Assembly: GCA_022510745.1 (NCBI GenBank)
Contig: JAFLSY010000005.1
Span: 89,427-153,426 of the forward strand
Length of the DNA: 64,000 nt
Direction: 5' to 3'
Source of the DNA: Lachnospiraceae bacterium
GTDB lineage: Bacteria; Bacillota; Clostridia; Lachnospirales; Lachnospiraceae
The translations under genes and the position numbers were made by a program. Each line of letters begins with the position of its first letter. Within the stretch, counting starts at the first letter, position 1. This document shows, one piece after another, positions 51,664-59,515 of the stretch. The notes under the pieces were generated by a model. The model was not told where the DNA came from. It saw only the letters and a list, made by a program, of their open reading frames with translations, and did no database searches.

Positions 51664-53604
51664 TTATTTTGTGTAAATTTCAGTTGCTTCTCCGTTATAC
51701 AGATAATAGAGAACCGAATCAGCTCCTTCATTACTGATATAGGAGACGTAACCGGGTAGCAAAGTCAGCCGTGAGACATTCTCGGCAACCGGAGTTTTTG
51801 AATCTTCGGTGGTATCTGCCTGATAGAGAGTGCTGTTTTCCAGAAAATAAATCTTTCCGCTTGTATTGTCATATGCAAGGGAATCATTATAAGGTGGAAT
51901 TAGATTAAGGAAGCGGATATGCTTTAAATCATGGGAAAGCAGTACCAATTCATCAAGGCTTTTTACGTAATATAAATCATGGCTCTTGGCAATATAAATC
52001 TTAGACAGATCACTGCTGGCAGTAAAATAATCTATGTTCGGTTCTTCACTTACAACGGTAGGTTTCATCTCTTCGCCAAAGGCATCTATCCGATAGAGGA
52101 TACCATCTTCCAGATATACAATAGAATTTCCGTCCTCTGACAGCATATAACGGCGGAAATTGGAGGCTATCGTCACTGTATCCGTGCCATCTTCGTTTAA
52201 CCAATACAGGCTGGAATCATTGCTGCCTATAACACGTCCTTTCAGGCTGTCTATGCCGGCAATCTCGGCATATGTGCTGCAGCTGTATGTTTCGGGTTGA
52301 TTGTCCGGGATATGTTCGATCCGGTCTCGAACAATCATAATGGGAGCATCTAATCCGGGAGTGTAATAGTAAGTTTCAAAGTTCACCACAAATAACATCT
52401 CGGAAATATCTTTGTTAAAGAAAAAATGGGAAAAAAACAGTGGGTGAGGGTCTGAAACAGCTTCTAAATCGACGATGAGTTTAGGGGGCTCTTTCTCATT
52501 TGCATTATAGCAATAGAGGCTATCATCCAAAAGGTAATATAGGTATGTTCCGTCATCGGAAACGGCCAAGGGGATTGCTCCCAGAGTCTCCGGCGGATTG
52601 TCGGTTACTTCTATAGGCTCTCTATCCAGGCCTCCTACATAAAGGGAACCGCCAATCTTGCGGTAGGCAATCATCTCACCATCCGGAGAAAGACAAAAAT
52701 GATCGCCCACTACTCCCTCATCAATTTTGGTGGACTGGCCGCTGCTTACCTGATATAGATAAAGAACTGAGGGCCTTCCGATTTCAGGACGCTGAAAATA
52801 AGCAATACCAGAACCGTCGTAACTTACCATATGCGCATTCACATTTTCCGCTACCTGCACCGGTTCCAGCTCTCCGGTGATATAGTACAAATCAAGGAGA
52901 TATTCTCCGGGATAGGCGGGATCTTCTTCCAAAAGCCAATAGGCAACTAAGGAGGAGTCACCGGAGTGATTCCACGCGAAAGGGATTACACGGTTTTTCG
53001 GTTTATAGACATCCCCGTTTGCATTCAGAAAAAAGCTGTTGTCATATGTACCATAAAAGGAATAGAGTACCGCATTCGGAGACTTTTGATCCGTTGAAGC
53101 AGAGCTTCTGCCGACGAAGAAAGCCAGCATAAAGATTAGCAGCGTTACAACAGCTGCTACAGGAATCACCGTTTTGTAAGGGAAAGGATGATTTTCCTGA
53201 TTCCGTGCGTTCATAAAACGGGTTCCGCCTGCTTCCATATTTTCCACGTCCGCAAGAAACTTCTCAGTCGGCATAGTGTCAAATGTAACATCTTTTGTCA
53301 GCAGCTTTCGGCAGAATTTTGTAATAGCCTCCAGATTCTTACGTTCCTGCTCTAATGAGAGCAGATGCTGTTTCAGGCAATCCTCCAAAGTGAGAGAATC
53401 ATCCTGTAGCTTTTTGATATCCTCAATGGAAATGCCCAATTTACGGAGCAGCTTGATCTGGCGAAGTGTATTGATATCTTCCGCAGAGTAATCCCGGTAC
53501 CCATTGCCGGGGATGCGGGACGGCGTTAAGAGGCCTTCCTGTTCATAGAAACGAATATTCTTCTTTGCAATACCGACAGTTTGTTCCACTTCGTTAATTT
53601 TCAT
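51664..53604 (-). CDS. MerR-type regulator with membrane helix and propeller-like outer domain (copy 2)
   Basis: The protein has 646 residues. A MerR winged helix (1-72: KKNIRFYEQEGLLTPSR, GYRDYSAEDINTLRQIKLLR) is followed by a dimerisation helix (75-105) and a linker. One membrane helix (about 145-165) leads to about 480 extracytoplasmic residues made of beta repeats (DGSGIAYF, DDGTYLYYLLDDSLYCYNA, EDGNSIVYLEDGILYRIDA, SDLSKIYI). The ribosome site and 20-bp gap to the upstream paralog (53625) place both in one operon. The design implies a membrane-bound transcription factor reading an external signal. There is no effector-binding GyrI-like domain inside the cell. The ligand is unknown. Confidence 0.87.
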   Translation of the reverse strand: MKINEVEQTVGIAKKNIRFYEQEGLLTPSRIPGNGYRDYSAEDINTLRQIKLLRKLGISIEDIKKLQDDSLTLEDCLKQHLLSLEQERKNLEAITKFCRKLLTKDVTFDTMPTEKFLADVENMEAGGTRFMNARNQENHPFPYKTVIPVAAVVTLLIFMLAFFVGRSSASTDQKSPNAVLYSFYGTYDNSFFLNANGDVYKPKNRVIPFAWNHSGDSSLVAYWLLEEDPAYPGEYLLDLYYITGELEPVQVAENVNAHMVSYDGSGIAYFQRPEIGRPSVLYLYQVSSGQSTKIDEGVVGDHFCLSPDGEMIAYRKIGGSLYVGGLDREPIEVTDNPPETLGAIPLAVSDDGTYLYYLLDDSLYCYNANEKEPPKLIVDLEAVSDPHPLFFSHFFFNKDISEMLFVVNFETYYYTPGLDAPIMIVRDRIEHIPDNQPETYSCSTYAEIAGIDSLKGRVIGSNDSSLYWLNEDGTDTVTIASNFRRYMLSEDGNSIVYLEDGILYRIDAFGEEMKPTVVSEEPNIDYFTASSDLSKIYIAKSHDLYYVKSLDELVLLSHDLKHIRFLNLIPPYNDSLAYDNTSGKIYFLENSTLYQADTTEDSKTPVAENVSRLTLLPGYVSYISNEGADSVLYYLYNGEATEIYTK

Positions 53605-53624
53605 GGTATGCCCCCTTCAGGGAT

Positions 53625-55550
53625 TTATTCTGCAAAAAGCTTAGTAATTTCCCCGTTATATAGATAGTAGCGCACCGGCTGTTCATTCTCGTTGCAGAGA
53701 TAAGAAATACCGCCCGGCAGCAGATCCAGTTGCTCTACATTTTCTGCTGCTTTGTACTTGGAATTTTCGGTCTTATCCGCCTCGTAGAGAGCGCCGTCTT
53801 CTAAGAAATAAATCTTCCCGCTTGTATTGTCATATACGGGATAATATTCGTAATAACCGTAATCTTCATACTCCACATACGCCAGATTGTCGGAAAGTTG
53901 TTCGAGCTCTCCGGAATTATGAACATAATACAAATCTCTCGCTGTGGAAATATAAATCTTGGACAGATCGCTGCTTGCGGTAAAATACTGTATATCTCCT
54001 TTTTCGCATACAATGGTCGGGGTCATCTCCTCGCCAAATCCATCCAACCGGTAGAGAACGCCGCTCTCCAGATACAAAAGGGATTTGCCGTCTGCGGACA
54101 GTATATGTTCATTGTAGTCAGTTGCTATTTCTACCGCATTCGCAGCGTCCTCATCCAGCCAGTAAAGACGGGACATGTAGCCCTCCAAAACATGGCCCTT
54201 CAAAGTATCGACACTGGCAATCTCGGCATATGTGCTGCAGAAATAATTCTCGGCTGCGGTGCCGCCCTCCAGAACATGGTAGAGTCTGTCGTCCGCTATT
54301 TTTACGGGAGCTTCCAATTCAGGCGTGTAGTAATAGGTTTCAAAGTCCACCACATAGATCATTTCGGAAAGATCCCTGTTAAAGCAAAAAAAGTGGGCGT
54401 AGATATTGAGAGGATCTATATTGGATGCTACTGGTACCGATTCTTTTTCATTTGCATTATAGTAATAGAGGTCACCGTTGAAAATATAATACAGGTATGC
54501 TCCGTCATCGGAAACAGCTACAGGAAGTACCCCGCTGGGTCTTATATCGTCCTCGGCGACTTTCGAGACCTCCATATCTATGCCACCTACGAAAAGAGCC
54601 CCATACTCCTTTTGATAGGCCACAATTTTCCCATTTGGAGAGAGGCAAAAGTAGGCACCTGTTACTTCTTCGTCAATTTTAGTGGACAGACCGCTGCTGA
54701 CTTCATATAAATATAAATCATGATAAAAACTATTTTCTGTGTCCTGAAAATAGGCAATGTAGGAACCGTCATAGCTCACCATATATTGCCCTACGGATTC
54801 CGCTACCTTCACCGGTTCCAAATCTCCGGTAATGCAGTGTAAATCTGTGCGGATTCCACTGGGATAGTTAGAGTCCTCTTCATAAAGCCAATATGCGATT
54901 AAAGAGGAATCCGCCGAGTGATTCCACCAATACGTGCGCACCTGATCTGTAGATTCATAGACCTCTCCTTTTAGGTTGTAAAAGAAGTCACCGGTCTCAT
55001 AAAAAGAATAAAGTACGGCATTTGGAGACATCCGGTCCATCGGCACAGAGTTTCTGCCGACAAAAAAGGCCAGCATCATGAAAAGCAACGCCGCAGCGAT
55101 AACAGCAGGAATTACTACTTTAAAAGGAAAACCTTTATTTTCCTGATTCTTGGTGTTCATAAAACTGGTTCCTCCTTTTTCTATATTTTCTATATCCGCA
55201 AGAAGCTGCTCTGTCGGCATATTGTCAAAAGTAATATCCTTGGTTAGCAGCCTGCGGCAGAATTTGGTGACAGCATCTAAGTTCTTACGTTCCTGCTCCA
55301 ACGTGACCAAGTGCCCGCGAAGGCAGTCCTCCAAAGAGAGAGAATCATCCTGCAGCTTCTTGATATCCTCAATAGAAATACCCAATTTGCGAAGCAGCTT
55401 AATCTGGCGCAGGGTATTGACGTCATCTGCGGAGTAGTCCCGATACCCGTTTCTGGGACTGCGGGAGGGAGTCAGCAAGCCTTCCTGTTCATAGAAACGG
55501 ATATTCTTCTTGGTCATGCCGATGGTCAGTTCCACCTCATTAATTTTCAT
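53625..55550 (-). CDS. MerR-type regulator with membrane helix and propeller-like outer domain (copy 1)
   Basis: The protein has 641 residues and is closely similar to its downstream neighbour along its whole length: MerR head (TIGMTKKNIRFYEQEGLLTPSR, GYRDYSADDVNTLRQIKLLR), membrane helix at about 146-166, then the propeller-like domain (VSYDGSYIAYF, DDGAYLYYIFNGDLYYYNA, ADGKSLLYLESGVLYRLDG, SDLSKIYI). ATG 55550 is preceded by GGGGGAG and by the MerR-type promoter; the longer open frame runs through the promoter and is rejected. The heads are more alike than the outer domains, as expected after a tandem duplication with diverging sensing. Confidence 0.88.
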   Translation of the reverse strand: MKINEVELTIGMTKKNIRFYEQEGLLTPSRSPRNGYRDYSADDVNTLRQIKLLRKLGISIEDIKKLQDDSLSLEDCLRGHLVTLEQERKNLDAVTKFCRRLLTKDITFDNMPTEQLLADIENIEKGGTSFMNTKNQENKGFPFKVVIPAVIAAALLFMMLAFFVGRNSVPMDRMSPNAVLYSFYETGDFFYNLKGEVYESTDQVRTYWWNHSADSSLIAYWLYEEDSNYPSGIRTDLHCITGDLEPVKVAESVGQYMVSYDGSYIAYFQDTENSFYHDLYLYEVSSGLSTKIDEEVTGAYFCLSPNGKIVAYQKEYGALFVGGIDMEVSKVAEDDIRPSGVLPVAVSDDGAYLYYIFNGDLYYYNANEKESVPVASNIDPLNIYAHFFCFNRDLSEMIYVVDFETYYYTPELEAPVKIADDRLYHVLEGGTAAENYFCSTYAEIASVDTLKGHVLEGYMSRLYWLDEDAANAVEIATDYNEHILSADGKSLLYLESGVLYRLDGFGEEMTPTIVCEKGDIQYFTASSDLSKIYISTARDLYYVHNSGELEQLSDNLAYVEYEDYGYYEYYPVYDNTSGKIYFLEDGALYEADKTENSKYKAAENVEQLDLLPGGISYLCNENEQPVRYYLYNGEITKLFAE

Positions 55551-55575
55551 GGCTACACTCCCCCTTTTATACCAT

Positions 55576-55606
55576 ATCATATACCTTCCATAAGGTGGAA
55601 GGTCAA
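55576..55606 (-). promoter_or_regulatory. MerR-type promoter with 19-bp spacer and perfect dyad
   Basis: On the minus strand: TTGACC (55606-55601), 19-bp spacer, TATGAT (55581-55576). The spacer holds the dyad ACCTTCCA-N5-TGGAAGGT (55583-55603). A 19-bp spacer is the hallmark of promoters that MerR proteins activate by DNA distortion, so the operon is very likely autoregulated by its own products. Confidence 0.88.
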
Positions 55607-55649
55607 TACATTTGTGCAAAAAATCAATAAATAGGGATCAAATGAATAG

Positions 55650-55685
55650 AAAATGTCCTTCGTTAGCTGCGCTAGCAAAGAACAT
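55650..55685 (-). terminator. Terminator of the radical SAM operon
   Basis: A 15-bp stem (55653-55667 with 55671-55685) with three G-T pairs and loop GCA, followed on the minus strand by TTTTCT. Confidence 0.65.
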
Positions 55686-55703
55686 TATGACTCGGCAGCT
55701 AAG

Positions 55704-56378
55704 CTACCTAACAATATAAGAGAAGGTTTCAATATCGGAAAAACCCATAGAACGTAGTTTATGAACAGATTTTTCCAGATGTTCGGGGATATTGTAGTTT
55801 GGAATCAGAGGCACCCGAATGCGGACATGGTTAGGCCTTCCGCTTTCGGAGGATGCAGAAAGCCGATCACTTAAGAATTCCAGATTGGTCAGGACCCGGT
55901 CAATGGGCATGCCGGTATAGGATTCATAAATAAGAGGATCCAGATCTTTAATATCTACAATATAATCGTCCACAGTATCCAATACCCGTTCCAACCGACG
56001 CGTCGGAACATTTAGGGAAGTTTCAACACTTAGGGTCCAGTCCGGCCCGCAGATTTGGCGAAATGCATTAATAAATTCCGAATGCAATAGAGCTTCTCCG
56101 CCGCCAAAAGTAACACCGCCCCCGGTGGCAAGAAAGTATAGATCGTCGATCTTGACCCGTTCATAGAGTTCTTTGGGTGTAAGAGAAATACATTTTTCCA
56201 GAGTTTTCGGATCCCAGGCATGAGGATTGATGCAGTAGCGGCAGGTCAGAGGACAGCCGTAGGCTCCCACCAGAGTGGTTACCCCGTTTCCGTCCGTGGT
56301 AAGGCGGTGTCTCTGAATGGCAAAAACCGGAAGAATGGGAACAGCGCTACTCAAAGCGGCCATCCTCCGGCAGAGCAA
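55704..56378 (-). CDS. Radical SAM activase-like protein
   Basis: The 224-residue radical SAM enzyme has the cluster motif CPLTCRYC (Cys42, Cys46, Cys49), TFGGGEALL as the SAM-binding Gly stretch, and WTLSVETSLNVP and YIVDIKDLDP later in the barrel. This is the core layout of pyruvate formate-lyase activases without extra ferredoxin domains. The start is TTG (56378-56376), about 5 bases after GGAGGGAG; the gene overlaps the upstream Cys-rich gene by 32 bases, so the two are coupled. The target is probably the product of that gene or an unlinked protein; no glycyl radical enzyme is in the window. Confidence 0.85.
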   Translation of the reverse strand: MLCRRMAALSSAVPILPVFAIQRHRLTTDGNGVTTLVGAYGCPLTCRYCINPHAWDPKTLEKCISLTPKELYERVKIDDLYFLATGGGVTFGGGEALLHSEFINAFRQICGPDWTLSVETSLNVPTRRLERVLDTVDDYIVDIKDLDPLIYESYTGMPIDRVLTNLEFLSDRLSASSESGRPNHVRIRVPLIPNYNIPEHLEKSVHKLRSMGFSDIETFSYIVR

Positions 56379-56985
56379 TATCTCCCTCCAGCTGCAAAGT
56401 CATAATGTCTTCTTCTCCTGGGATTATTTCTCCCATTATCGGTTCAGGAACCATTTCCGGAGCAATTTCCAGTTCACCTTCAATGATTTCGTCCGGTACC
56501 GGTACAGTGGGGTGGTCAAAATCCATGCCGGTATTGATTTCCGGGGTAGGCATCGGCATGGCGCCCTCCGTAACTTCCGAAGGAACAGAGATTCCCGGAA
56601 AATCACCTGAATTGGGAAGAAGTAACTGCCAGTCCGTCTGTGTTGATTCGGGAGTTTCCGGAGGCAGGGTTCCAATCTGGACCTCTCCGGCCGGCATTTC
56701 TACGGGAGAAGGTATCGTGACATTCTGAGCTGCCTCTATGGGAGCGCATGCAGTAAGGGAAGAACAAGCGCCTAAGGAAATCCCCGCTATGGCCACTGCT
56801 TTGCCAAAGTTTTTTCTGATGGCAAGTTCCTGCTCCAGATATCGCAGTTCCGCTTCGCATTTGGGACAGGTACCCTTACAGTCCCCCTGATGGCTACACT
56901 GGGAGACCGCATAGGGAATATCGTTCTTCTCGGCAATCTGCCTGCGAATTTCTTTTAATGCCCTACATTTCTCTTTACCTTTCAT
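56347..56985 (-). CDS. Cys-rich headed, membrane-attached partner of the radical SAM protein
   Basis: The 212-residue protein has an N-terminal head with Cys7, Cys30, Cys36, Cys40 and Cys43 (EKCRALKEIRRQIAEKNDIPY, CSHQGDCKGTCPKCEAE). A helix and a hydrophobic segment (about 65-85, with GACSSLTAC) follow. The long C-terminal tail (about 90-212) is very rich in Pro, Glu, Thr and Met and looks disordered. The head may bind an iron-sulfur cluster or be the modified substrate. ATG 56985 is 8 bases after AAGGTGG. The stop codon lies inside the radical SAM gene. The function is unknown, but the head is one I have seen repeatedly beside small radical SAM genes in Clostridia. Confidence 0.75.
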   Translation of the reverse strand: MKGKEKCRALKEIRRQIAEKNDIPYAVSQCSHQGDCKGTCPKCEAELRYLEQELAIRKNFGKAVAIAGISLGACSSLTACAPIEAAQNVTIPSPVEMPAGEVQIGTLPPETPESTQTDWQLLLPNSGDFPGISVPSEVTEGAMPMPTPEINTGMDFDHPTVPVPDEIIEGELEIAPEMVPEPIMGEIIPGEEDIMTLQLEGDIALPEDGRFE

Positions 56986-57038
56986 AGTAAATACCACCTT
57001 TCCGCAGCCTGCATAGGGCAGGTGTCGATAATAAATTC

Positions 57039-57068
57039 ATTTTATGCTTCTTTATTAGGATACGTCAA
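57039..57068 (-). promoter_or_regulatory. Promoter of the radical SAM/Cys-rich operon
   Basis: On the minus strand: TTGACG (57068-57063), 18-bp spacer, TAAAAT (57044-57039). Confidence 0.65.
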
Positions 57069-57215
57069 TAGTCCTTCCGTTTATGGGAAAATTAAGAATT
57101 TTTTTAAAAAAGTTAAATTTATCCTAAAACAATCTTAAATGGAAAGCGTCATAATAGTCCTCAGGCAAGGAAAAGCGTTTTGAAATGCCGAGTTTACCAT
57201 AACGGGAGGAAGAAT

Positions 57216-59447
57216 ATGTTGAAAAAGTTTATGGCCCTTCTGCTTACAGCCGCATTATCAGTCGGCATAGTGGGTTGTGGAAAGACAGAGAGCAGCTTGG
57301 AAACAGAGGGCAGAGGTACACCCACGGGAGAATCGCAGGGAGGTACTGAGGCGGAAAGGGAAGAAAAAGGCGGCTATGTAGAAAAAGAAATCGAATTGCC
57401 CGAAGGCGTGAACGGGAAGGATATTTTCCAGATAGGTCAGGTAGATGGGCAGCTTTGTCTTTATGCTTTGGAAGAAAAGGAGGGTATCACCGCATTTGTC
57501 CGTTATTTATATCAAGAGGGCGGTTTTGTATCGGATACGCCCGACTGGTTAAAGAGCATAACACATGAAAATGTGCTTTCTCAGTGCAGGGTAGTGGAAA
57601 ATGTAAACGGGAATTCTTATTTGTACTTTGTGGGGATTATTGGAGAAAATCTGCTGGGCTATCTCTATCGCAGTGAGGATGGCATCACGGCGGAGGAGAT
57701 CACGCCACAGGATTGGCGGATAGAGCATCCAGAGTGGCATTATTACGAATATCCGGATGATATAGCGGTTTTGGAAGATGGCAGTATTGCCGCTATTTCC
57801 TACTATGATGTCAGAGTATATAGTGGAGAGGACGGAACAAAATTACAGGAATTTAAGCTTCCAGGAGAGTTGTATACCGGAAAAATCTACGGAGGCCGGG
57901 ACCAATTTTATACCATTGCCCAAAATAGCAATGAGGAATTTACTGCTTTGGAACTATACCTCCAAGGAAAAGATGCAGCGGAAGAGAGCATAAAATGTGA
58001 CATAACTGTCGGAGGCAATAATCATCTGGCAATTCTTCCCGACGAAAGTCTGCTGCTTTGCGGTCGGGGCGGATTGTTTCAGTATTCCCCGGAGGGTGAA
58101 TGGAACTGTATCATAAAGGGAAGTTACACGTCTTTTGCACTGGAAACCATGTATTGCCTAGGTATTGCAGCTCCCGGCCCTACGACTTACTATGCGCTGT
58201 TTTCTGCGGAGGATGCATACTTTTTAATGGAATATTCCTATGATGCGGAACTGGTCAGACTGCCGGAAACGGAGCTCACCGTATATAGCCTTTATGACAA
58301 TACCACGGTACGGCACGCAGCGGCCATGTATACCAGACTGCATCCGGAGGTGCAGGTTCAGGTGGAGATAGGGATTCCTTATGAAGAGCGGGCAACGGCG
58401 GATGTAAAGGCCGAAATCCAAAGTCTTTATACCAGATTGTTAGCCGGTGAAAAGCTGGATGTATTGTTGCTTGACGGCTTGGATGCGGATGCCTTTGCAG
58501 AGCAGGGCATGCTGGCGGATATCAGTGACATTGTGACACCGATGTCAGAACAAGGTGAATTATTAAAAAATATTGTGAAGAATTATACGGAAGCGGACGG
58601 CGCTGTATACAGTATTCCTTTAAGGATTTCCCTGAGTATTATCTGCAGTACCATGCTGGATACATCCACGATGGGAGATATGGAAAACTTAAGCAAGGTG
58701 CTGACCGGATATGAGAGGCCGTTGTTAGGGCCTATGACGGTGGATGAACTGACTTCGGTTTTTGTGCCTTTTGCAGTGCAGGATCTGGTGAATGGAAAAG
58801 AGCTGGATAAAGAGGCGCTGGAAGAATTTTTAAAATTGCTAAAGAGACTGGCGGAATGCAGTAATATGGTAGAGCGATTCACGGATGAGATCACGCCGTA
58901 TCATCTGTCCGATTATTCTTTCAGAGAGGGTGTAATCGTGGATGAATTAGAGGGGTTCCTCGATGCCATGATGCCCCTGTCCATGCTGGCGGATACCAAC
59001 AGCAATTTTGAATCTTTTGAAGGTGCATTCAGGCCCATAGGTGAAATTGCCGTTTTAAAGGGGAGCGATGCTCCCGAGGTGGCAAAAGATTTTCTGAAAT
59101 ATGCTCTTTCCGCCGAGGTGCAGGACAGTGATTTCAGAGACGGATTCCCAATCAGCACACAGGCTTTAGAAAACCAGAAAGATAAAGACCGAAGCGCCTA
59201 TGAGGGATATGCCATATTTGCGCATCCAAACGGAGATGTGATAGAGTTTGAGATCATTGCTGTGAGTGAGAAGAACGCAGACCGACTGATAGAAATGTGC
59301 GGAAACGTGCACAAGAGACTGGTAGAAGATGAGCAGATAGAAAAGGTGATTACGGAAGCTCTGCCGGCGTACTTAAATGGCAGCGCTACGTTAGAGCAGA
59401 CCGTATCGACAATAGAGAGCGGCCTGCGCATGTATCTTGCAGAATAA
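57216..59447 (+). CDS. Large lipoprotein: beta-repeat region plus extracellular solute-binding-like domain
   Basis: The protein has 743 residues, with a signal peptide and lipobox VGIVGC (Cys20). Residues about 50-360 are strand-rich repeats of propeller character (GQVDGQLCLYAL, AVLEDGSIAAISYYDVRVYSG, AILPDESLLLCGRGGLFQYS). Residues about 365-740 resemble a family 1 solute-binding protein (TVRHAAAMYTRLHPEVQVQVEI, LLDGLDADAFAEQGMLADISDIV, ADGAVYSIPLRISLSIICS). No ABC permease genes are nearby, so it may act as a sensor rather than a transporter subunit; the histidine kinase pair downstream is convergent. GGGAGGA is 6 bases before ATG 57216; the longer frame start at 57180 has no ribosome site. 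Confidence 0.82.
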   Translation: MLKKFMALLLTAALSVGIVGCGKTESSLETEGRGTPTGESQGGTEAEREEKGGYVEKEIELPEGVNGKDIFQIGQVDGQLCLYALEEKEGITAFVRYLYQEGGFVSDTPDWLKSITHENVLSQCRVVENVNGNSYLYFVGIIGENLLGYLYRSEDGITAEEITPQDWRIEHPEWHYYEYPDDIAVLEDGSIAAISYYDVRVYSGEDGTKLQEFKLPGELYTGKIYGGRDQFYTIAQNSNEEFTALELYLQGKDAAEESIKCDITVGGNNHLAILPDESLLLCGRGGLFQYSPEGEWNCIIKGSYTSFALETMYCLGIAAPGPTTYYALFSAEDAYFLMEYSYDAELVRLPETELTVYSLYDNTTVRHAAAMYTRLHPEVQVQVEIGIPYEERATADVKAEIQSLYTRLLAGEKLDVLLLDGLDADAFAEQGMLADISDIVTPMSEQGELLKNIVKNYTEADGAVYSIPLRISLSIICSTMLDTSTMGDMENLSKVLTGYERPLLGPMTVDELTSVFVPFAVQDLVNGKELDKEALEEFLKLLKRLAECSNMVERFTDEITPYHLSDYSFREGVIVDELEGFLDAMMPLSMLADTNSNFESFEGAFRPIGEIAVLKGSDAPEVAKDFLKYALSAEVQDSDFRDGFPISTQALENQKDKDRSAYEGYAIFAHPNGDVIEFEIIAVSEKNADRLIEMCGNVHKRLVEDEQIEKVITEALPAYLNGSATLEQTVSTIESGLRMYLAE

Positions 59448-59469
59448 GAAGAGAATATTAAGGTTCAAA

Positions 59470-59515
59470 AAGACCGGCTTACTGCGCCAGATCGGCACGG
59501 TAAGCTGGTTTTAAT
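59470..59515. terminator. Bidirectional terminator between the lipoprotein and the histidine kinase
   Basis: ACCGGCTTAC (59473-59482) pairs with GTAAGCTGGT (59500-59509) around a 17-base loop, with A-rich left and T-rich right flanks. It overlaps the last codons of the convergent kinase gene. Confidence 0.7.

Noticed and set aside
53898..54710. 270-codon open frame on the plus strand, opposite the first MerR-propeller gene
   Set aside because: It lies entirely inside a well-supported gene, has no ribosome site and its translation has no family-like features.
55551..55619. Upstream extension of the first MerR-propeller protein
   Set aside because: It would translate the MerR promoter and operator; GGGGGAG precedes the ATG at 55550.
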